Shown here: in pieces, positions 31,890 to 37,230 of the stretch
How the letters are laid out: each line of letters starts with the position of its first letter
How positions within the stretch are numbered: the stretch's first letter is position 1
NCBI GenBank assembly: GCA_028282645.1
Contig: JANQHM010000036.1
Span: forward strand, 1 to 37,230
Direction: 5' to 3'
Length of the DNA stretch: 37,230 nucleotides
From: Candidatus Gastranaerophilales bacterium
GTDB lineage: Bacteria; Cyanobacteriota; Vampirovibrionia; Gastranaerophilales; JANQFW01
Program-made: the position numbers and the translations under genes
Notes under the pieces: generated by a model
Database searches by the model: none
What the model saw: only the letters and a program-made list of their open reading frames with translations
What the model was told of the DNA's origin: nothing

Positions 31890-33596
31890 ATGAATAAGAA
31901 TAAAAAATATCTTACACTTTTATTATATATCTTTTTAGCAGCAGGTGTAACTTCAGCACCTGTAAATTCTGTTACGGTTAAACCTGTAAATACTCAGTAT
32001 TCCAATAATTTATTAGGAATAAAACTGCAAAAGTCAAAATACGGCAACATAAATGTAAATGTTATAACAACAAAGCCTTATAAAATAAAGCTATTACCCA
32101 TACAACGCGGTATCAATGAATATTTGATATTTTTGCCGGAAACATTTCACTCAATCACTTCTAGGCCTGATTTCAGCAGATTTAAAAATATTAAAGATAT
32201 AGAAGTAAAACTGGTTCCTAATTTGGATACCAATTCAAATACCGGTTATACTAAAATAAGTATAAAAACAACTTCCTCAGATCAATTAGTTAATGTTATT
32301 AACACCGTTGCAGAACCAACTAACACTATTGACCTTGACTTAGAAAGACTTTTGGCATCTCAAAAAAAAGTTGTTAAACCTGATAAAAAAATATCAATAA
32401 AAAGTAGACCAACCTCAAGAAAAATAAAAAAACAAGCTAAAAAATACATAAAACCAACTATCAAAAGAAAAACACCTATAACAAGCAAGCCAAAAACTTT
32501 AAAGAAAATAACAAAAAATGATTTACCACCGCAAAAATCAGTTAAAGCGGTTAATAAACCGGTTAAAACAAGCAAAGTTTATAATAAAAAATTGTCTAAG
32601 CGTAAATTAACAACGGTTTCTAATAAAGAGCCGCTAGTAAGACTTGCCAAAATTGATGAAAACAAATTAAAGACTAAAAAAGACAAAAAAAAGTTTAGTG
32701 TAGATAATTTAGTAAAGGTAAACCACATAAACATAGACTTTGCTTCCATTCAAAATAAAGTATCTAAGTATTTAAATTTTAAGAAAATAAGTGAACACTT
32801 CAAGATGAAATATTTATTCTTAATTATTGCAATTTTAGCTCTGTTTGAAGTAATTAAATACATCATAAGGCAACTTAAAATAGATGCAGACAAAGAATTT
32901 GACAAAACAAAACAAGCTAATAAAATTATTAATAAATCTAAAAACATTTATAACAATCAAAATAATCAACAATTAACAAGCAACAAAAAACAATCAAAAT
33001 CTACTAATATTAATAACGATATTCAAATTGACGATTTTATAGATACGGTTTCTAATAAAAAATCAGGATATTTCACCAGCCCAATAACTTCTACTCAATC
33101 GGAAGCTCAGGATAAAGAATTTAAAATATTAAATAAATTCAATAAAGAAACACCTGAAATATCATTTAAGTCTGTATCAGAAAAACTTTTTGCAGATAGT
33201 TTTAATCAATTAGGATTAAATAATCCTTCAGCAAGAAGACCCTCCAGATCTGCAATGACAATGCAGAATAATAGGATAAGGCCAACGCTTAGTATTCCTA
33301 AACCTAAAAGAATAATTAATCCGTTAGATAAGCTAATAGTATTAGATGGCATTAAAATAACAGAACAAAGAGGTCTTTACGTAGTTAAACTGGAAGATAA
33401 AAAAGCTTTGGTAGGAACCATTAACGATCAAGTATTTATACTAAAGACATTTAAACAATCAAATAATCCATTTATAAGCATTAAAAAAACAGCAGGAAAG
33501 CCTTTAAATCAAGATGTTTTCTATATTCAAGTCGGAGATTGGAAAGGTGTTGTTACCTCTAATGCTCAAAAATTTGATTTAGAAATGTCCTTCTAA
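31890..33596 (+). CDS. Large Lys-rich single-TM envelope protein, unknown function
   Basis: 568 residues. A signal peptide (MNKNKKYLTLLLYIFLAAGVTSA) is followed by an exported beta domain about 25-150 (LLGIKLQKSKYGNINVNVITTKPYKIKLLP). That strand pattern recalls AMIN-type domains. A Lys/Pro/Thr-rich linker runs about 160-300. A second hydrophobic helix, MKYLFLIIAILALFEVIKYII (about 307-327), precedes a low-complexity Asn/Lys stretch. A folded C-terminal domain lies about 485-568 (IVLDGIKITEQRGLYVVKLEDKKALVGTINDQVFIL...). If both ends are right, the linker crosses the periplasm and the C-terminal domain is cytoplasmic. No family recognised. AAGGA abuts the ATG. Confidence 0.75.
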   Translation: MNKNKKYLTLLLYIFLAAGVTSAPVNSVTVKPVNTQYSNNLLGIKLQKSKYGNINVNVITTKPYKIKLLPIQRGINEYLIFLPETFHSITSRPDFSRFKNIKDIEVKLVPNLDTNSNTGYTKISIKTTSSDQLVNVINTVAEPTNTIDLDLERLLASQKKVVKPDKKISIKSRPTSRKIKKQAKKYIKPTIKRKTPITSKPKTLKKITKNDLPPQKSVKAVNKPVKTSKVYNKKLSKRKLTTVSNKEPLVRLAKIDENKLKTKKDKKKFSVDNLVKVNHINIDFASIQNKVSKYLNFKKISEHFKMKYLFLIIAILALFEVIKYIIRQLKIDADKEFDKTKQANKIINKSKNIYNNQNNQQLTSNKKQSKSTNINNDIQIDDFIDTVSNKKSGYFTSPITSTQSEAQDKEFKILNKFNKETPEISFKSVSEKLFADSFNQLGLNNPSARRPSRSAMTMQNNRIRPTLSIPKPKRIINPLDKLIVLDGIKITEQRGLYVVKLEDKKALVGTINDQVFILKTFKQSNNPFISIKKTAGKPLNQDVFYIQVGDWKGVVTSNAQKFDLEMSF

Positions 33597-33802
33597 AATA
33601 CTTTTTAGATTATTAAATCGTGTAAAAACTAATAGAATAAGCTCTATTTTGAAAAGAGAAATCTGAAATTTAATTAAGTGTCAGTATAACTATTTTCTGA
33701 ATTGTGAAGTGGTAGCGTTAAAAAATGAAATGGTTAATTTTACTTTTTGTAAGCTCATTCTAAAGAATAATTTAAATTTAATTGAGAACCAGAATAAATA
33801 AT
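33594..33802 (-). repeat. Dispersed intergenic repeat, family A copy 3 (longest)
   Basis: Its reverse complement begins TTCTGGTTCTCAATTAAATT, matches 7286-7400 and 14238-14350, and ends AAAAAGTATTTTAGA like the 12117-12231 terminus. It starts within the stop codon of the upstream gene and fills nearly the whole gap to the glycosyltransferase. Relative to copy 2 it has an extra internal ACACTTAATTAAATTTCAGA segment. Confidence 0.7.
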
Positions 33803-33831
33803 AAAAAAAATATAATTGGAGATTGTATCAG

Positions 33832-34836
33832 TTGTATAAAATTTTAGGCTTAATTCCGATCAGCATAGCAGGGTCTTTGATTATTAAAGGCCTTGTAAAA
33901 GGCTTAGAACAAAATGGCTGCAATGTTAGAGAATGCCATATAAATAATTTTAATAAGGATACTTTGGCTGAATTTAAGCCTGATTTTGTTATTGGATATG
34001 ATTATGCGCATTTTATGGTGCCATCTGTTGAAAATATTATATATGAGCTTAATATTCCTGTAGTACATTATTTTGCCGATGCACCTCTGTCGAAATTTTC
34101 CCACGGCGGTGATACAAGTCTTTTTAATAAACTTTCAAATTCTAACGGGATTGTGTTTTGCTGGGATAAACATTATTTAAATGATTTTAATAATAATTCT
34201 TTTTATTTGCCTATTGGGATAGATACGGATGCCTATAACTGTGATAGCTTATTATTAGATGATCATGACCTATCAGACAAAATAGTATTTGTTGGCAGAC
34301 CCTTAACTGAAAAAAGGATTAGTTTGTTATGTGAAGTTATTAAAAAATTTTCTGAAAATCTGCTGATTTATAGCTATAAAAGACACTTTGAGAGCAGTTT
34401 GGACTATATCAAGCAAAATAAATTATTAGACTATAAATACTTGAATCATTATGAAAATTGTTATAGAGGCTTTTTAAATAACGAAAAAGAACTTGCAAGT
34501 GTTTACTCTAACGTTGCTATTATACTTAATATAACCGTGGAACAAGGGGTTAGCAGTATAAATTATAGGGTTTTTGAAGCACTTGCCTGCGACGGTTTTT
34601 TAATTAGCGACTATACAAACGATATCGCAGAATATTTTAACAATGGCGAAGATCTAATTTTTTACAGTGATAAAGATGATTTGTTAAATAAGATTTCTTT
34701 TTATCTGAGAAATGAATCGATAAGAAAAAATATATCCCCAAATGCTCAAAATAAATTAATTAAGCATCATACAGTAAGGGAAAGGGCAAAATATTTGATT
34801 GCGACATTGAAAAAATATATTGAATATGATCTTTAA
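33832..34836 (+). CDS. CgeB-like glycosyltransferase (GT-B, group 1 type)
   Basis: 334 residues, cytoplasmic. I prefer TTG at 33832, ten bases after GGAG; the track's TTG at 33823 is only one base from it. N-terminal Rossmann half: ISIAGSLIIKGLVKGLEQNGCNV, then FKPDFVIGYDYAHF and VVHYFADAP. C-terminal half: FYLPIGIDTDAYN, IVFVGRPLTEKR and VAIILNITVEQGVSSINYRVFEALACDGFLISDY, with FEALACDGFL being the CgeB/GT1 donor-site motif. Sugar and acceptor are unknown; the role in surface glycan or protein glycosylation is inferred. Preceded by repeat A3. Confidence 0.75.
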   Translation: MYKILGLIPISIAGSLIIKGLVKGLEQNGCNVRECHINNFNKDTLAEFKPDFVIGYDYAHFMVPSVENIIYELNIPVVHYFADAPLSKFSHGGDTSLFNKLSNSNGIVFCWDKHYLNDFNNNSFYLPIGIDTDAYNCDSLLLDDHDLSDKIVFVGRPLTEKRISLLCEVIKKFSENLLIYSYKRHFESSLDYIKQNKLLDYKYLNHYENCYRGFLNNEKELASVYSNVAIILNITVEQGVSSINYRVFEALACDGFLISDYTNDIAEYFNNGEDLIFYSDKDDLLNKISFYLRNESIRKNISPNAQNKLIKHHTVRERAKYLIATLKKYIEYDL

Positions 34837-34909
34837 TTTATTTAAGATACTAACAGTAGTTGGATTTATTTGGTGAAATTGCCCCAAAAAAATTTAAATG
34901 GAGAAATTT

Positions 34910-36100
34910 ATGCAAACTAAAGTAAATATTGTACCGTCTAAAAAATTACAGGATATGCCTACATATATATTTGCAGAACTAGATGAATGGAAAGATGAGG
35001 CAAGAAAACAGGGTGTTAATCTTATTGATTTAGGCATGGGGAATCCTGACGGGGCAACTCCTCAACCGATAGTTGACGCGGCTATAGAAAGTATTCAAAA
35101 ACCACAAAATCATGGCTATCCTTGCTTTAAAGGAAAAAAACAGTTTAGAGAAGCTATAGCTGAATTCTTAAAAGAAAAGTTTCATATTGATATTAATCCT
35201 GAAAATGAAATACAAACTCTATTAGGTGCCAAAGAAGGCTTGGCCCACCTGGCTATGGCATATACAAATCCCGGTGATATCAACATTGTACCGGATCCTT
35301 ATTATCCCGTTCACTCAAGAGGAACATGGATATCCAGTGCGGATGTTTATCATTTGCCTTTAAAGCTGGAAAACGATTTTTTACCGGACTTAAATGCTAT
35401 ACCTGAAGAAGTAGCTAAAAAGGCAAAAATTTTTTTTGTAAATTATCCTAATAATCCTACTGCTGCAGTTGCAACAAGAGAATTTTATGAAGAGCTTGTT
35501 GATTATTGTATTAAATATAATATTTTGCTTTGTAGTGACCTGGCGTACTCTGAAATTTGTTTTGACGGTTACAAGCCTTTAAGTATTTTTGAAATATCCA
35601 GGGCAAAAGAAGTTGCTATAGAATTTCATACATTTTCCAAAACTTACAACATGGCAGGCTGGAGAATCGGCTATGCCGTGGGCAATAAGGAATTTATCAG
35701 AACGCTTTGTGCGATGAAGACTAATATTGATTACGGCACCTGCTCTATTATGCAAGATGCGGGAATTGTTGCAATTAAAGAGGGTAAGCCTTATGTAAAG
35801 CAAATTGTCAATAACTACCAGCAACGACGCGATTTTATGATAGAAGGCCTGAACAAGCTGAGTTGGAATCTTGATAAAACCAGGGCCACTATGTATCTTT
35901 GGATACCGGTTCCGGGCGATTATGATTCTAAGGCTTTCTGTAAGATGGTTTTGGATAAGACAGGCGTTGTTTTGACTCCCGGTATTGCTTTTGGTAAGTA
36001 TAGCGACAAGTACTTCAGGTTATCTTTAGTTGCGCCTGATGAAAAACTGAAAGAAGCTCTTGAGCGCTTTGAGAAAGCAGGCATTAGATACTATAAATAA
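34910..36100 (+). CDS. dapL: LL-diaminopimelate aminotransferase (class I/II PLP fold)
   Basis: PLP enzyme of 396 residues. LL-DAP aminotransferases convert tetrahydrodipicolinate directly to LL-DAP for lysine and peptidoglycan. Motifs: NLIDLGMGNPDGATP; GAKEGLAHL; VPDPYYPVH; YPNNPTAAVA; CSDLAYSEICFDG. PLP Lys in FHTFSKTYNMAGWRIGYAVGN; C-terminal YFRLSLVAPDEKL supplies the substrate Arg. These fit the second (archaeal/cyanobacterial) DapL clade, though a general aspartate-type aminotransferase cannot be excluded. The second Met is the start: GGAG six bases upstream overlaps the first Met. Confidence 0.82.
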   Translation: MQTKVNIVPSKKLQDMPTYIFAELDEWKDEARKQGVNLIDLGMGNPDGATPQPIVDAAIESIQKPQNHGYPCFKGKKQFREAIAEFLKEKFHIDINPENEIQTLLGAKEGLAHLAMAYTNPGDINIVPDPYYPVHSRGTWISSADVYHLPLKLENDFLPDLNAIPEEVAKKAKIFFVNYPNNPTAAVATREFYEELVDYCIKYNILLCSDLAYSEICFDGYKPLSIFEISRAKEVAIEFHTFSKTYNMAGWRIGYAVGNKEFIRTLCAMKTNIDYGTCSIMQDAGIVAIKEGKPYVKQIVNNYQQRRDFMIEGLNKLSWNLDKTRATMYLWIPVPGDYDSKAFCKMVLDKTGVVLTPGIAFGKYSDKYFRLSLVAPDEKLKEALERFEKAGIRYYK

Positions 36101-36234
36101 TTTTTTTTAAATTATATTATTTTTTATACGTTGAACTATATATTTGCTATTTTTGTCAATTTATTTATTATTTTGTTTTTATTATATAGGGGTAGATAAA
36201 TATAAGTAAGTTAAGTAAGTTGGTTGATTGTTAG

Positions 36235-37023
36235 ATGATAATTTCAAGTTTAAAAAATGATAATATAAGCAAAAAAGTATCTGATAAAAACTATAATAAT
36301 TACTTTACAGCATTTACGGGTAATAATGATAATACTTTTCAAGCTTTTAGCACTATCTATAGTAAGGGAATTAAAAATTATGCCGTTCAACAAATAATTA
36401 AAACCCCGACATTAACCGGCAATACATTAAATGATGCAATGAATGAACTGGAAAAAATTCACTTCTCGCAGAATGACATAAAATACATGCAAAGTCTTGG
36501 AGTAGATGTAAAATTCAATAATGGAAAAGAAATAGCAGACTTTATAAAAAAGAATAAAATCAAAGTAGAATTTGACAAAATGGGCAGCAAAGCCGCACAT
36601 GCCCAGTGGGTCAAGGCCAATAACAAAATAACAATTAACCATAAATATAAAAATACAACAAATCCGCTGCTAATTGTAGCCATAAGTGAGGCAATATGCC
36701 ACGAAGGAGGCCATGCCAAAGATGGTGATGATATATCATCAATAAAAGAGGAATTTGACTGCCTTGCACTTAATACACTGGCAAACAGATATCACCAGCG
36801 TGCTTATCCAAATTTATTCAAAGAAAACAGCGAAGCAGATATCTTAAAGAACGGTGTAAATTTATACACAGAATTATTTTTTGCCCCGGATCAAAACAAA
36901 GAAAGATTGGTTAATAGAATTATAAACAAATACGGTGATCTCCCGTTAACAAGCCCAAATCATGATCAAATAACAGACTCTGCTGTTCTTTATAGGTTAA
37001 TAAGAAAGAAGCGGTCTAATTAA
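36235..37023 (+). CDS. Orphan HExxH zincin-like protein with FTG motif
   Basis: 262 residues. The N-terminal ~60 residues are Asn/Lys-rich and disordered, with AFTGNND near 26-32. A helical part follows, then VAISEAICHEGGHAKDGDD with H156-E157-G-G-H160. Twelve residues on, SIKEEFDCLALN gives a candidate third Glu ligand, the layout of a small gluzincin-type peptidase. NKITINHKYKN before the helix is a plausible edge strand. No signal peptide and no recognised family. There is no clear Shine-Dalgarno; GTTAG precedes the ATG. Substrate unknown. Confidence 0.65.
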   Translation: MIISSLKNDNISKKVSDKNYNNYFTAFTGNNDNTFQAFSTIYSKGIKNYAVQQIIKTPTLTGNTLNDAMNELEKIHFSQNDIKYMQSLGVDVKFNNGKEIADFIKKNKIKVEFDKMGSKAAHAQWVKANNKITINHKYKNTTNPLLIVAISEAICHEGGHAKDGDDISSIKEEFDCLALNTLANRYHQRAYPNLFKENSEADILKNGVNLYTELFFAPDQNKERLVNRIINKYGDLPLTSPNHDQITDSAVLYRLIRKKRSN

Positions 37024-37074
37024 AAAAATAAGTAACAAAGATAAAATATTTACTCCTAAAATATTCAGTTAATA

Positions 37075-37230
37075 AAAAATGGGTATTTTATTATGAGGGA
37101 CATAAAATTACAGGAATATAAAGATCCGGTGGACTTTTTTCATTAAGCAATGTTACAAAATTAGCATTTTTACATTCAAAGAGCCTGCGAAAAATTTAAA
37201 AACATGTTATGATATATATTAAAGATATAA
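37075..37230. repeat. Right arm of long inverted repeat (family D)
   Basis: Reverse complement of 425-585, ending exactly at the window edge, so the repeat may continue. It contains the plus-strand 17-codon ORF MRDIKLQEYKDPVDFFH (37093-37146). The downstream gene it would lead into lies outside the window. Confidence 0.85.

Noticed and set aside
1-37230. CRISPR array, tRNA or rRNA genes, prophage
   Set aside because: No regularly spaced direct repeats, no cloverleaf with a T-arm GGTTC-like motif, and no phage structural or integrase genes were seen.

Overview
The window is AT-rich, compact bacterial chromosome carrying ordinary housekeeping genes mixed with lineage-specific hypotheticals. 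The gene content includes a plant/cyanobacterial-type glutamate-cysteine ligase, an LL-diaminopimelate-type aminotransferase, a YrbE/MlaE permease and an outer-membrane-style lifestyle (secreted M23 peptidase, secreted SOD). Several hypotheticals also carry an N-terminal F-T/S-G-K/N motif. Together these suggest a non-photosynthetic relative of cyanobacteria (Melainabacteria/Vampirovibrionia, perhaps Gastranaerophilales). That placement is an inference from gene content, not from a marker-gene tree. I saw no tRNA, rRNA, CRISPR array, prophage or complete insertion sequence.

Layout. 1-368 holds the 5' part of a minus-strand hypothetical that runs off the left edge and is absent from the ORF track. 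425-585 is one arm of a ~155-bp inverted repeat whose partner is the last 155 bases of the window. 678-3522 (+): ilvE, an MlaE-type permease and a UgpC/MsmK-type ABC ATPase. 3553-5673 (-): a small FlgM-like protein, a TPR protein and a CxxCxxCC protein in one tight operon. 5902-7263 (-): glutamate-cysteine ligase. 7530-10641 (+): rsmA-ispE-bioA operon. 10648-14204 (-): bifunctional GDP-mannose/phosphomannose enzyme and a KefB-type K+/H+ antiporter. 14510-15379 (+): M23 endopeptidase. 15525-18772 (-): trpC, an exported OB-fold protein, HU and a secreted Fe/Mn SOD.

19183-26523 is the most coherent functional block. It contains an M48 membrane protease, a YbjN/CesT-like chaperone, PspA/IM30, a DUF4178 protein, a double-DUF350 membrane protein, two small look-alike membrane proteins with Gly/Arg/Lys tails, a TM-anchored extracytoplasmic protein, a membrane-fused polyamine aminopropyltransferase and, converging on it, a six-TM K+ channel. 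This looks like an envelope-stress/membrane-homeostasis system of the YjfJ-YjfL (PspA-DUF350) type coupled to polyamine chemistry.

26876-29358 (-): a sensor-kinase-like protein whose phospho-acceptor His is Asn, then fur/zur overlapping rsmI. Divergent from fur, 29461-29983 is a wrecked locus. The signal peptide and coiled-coil start of one exported protein is fused out of frame to the C-terminal tail of an ABC-3 (Zn/Mn) permease. 30134-31230 (+): two tandem paralogous small membrane proteins with FTGKK motifs. 31890-33596: a large Lys-rich single-TM protein. 33832-36100: a CgeB-like glycosyltransferase and an LL-DAP aminotransferase. 36235-37023: an orphan HExxH zincin-like protein.

At least four families of non-coding repeats (called A, B, C and D here) fill the intergenic spaces.
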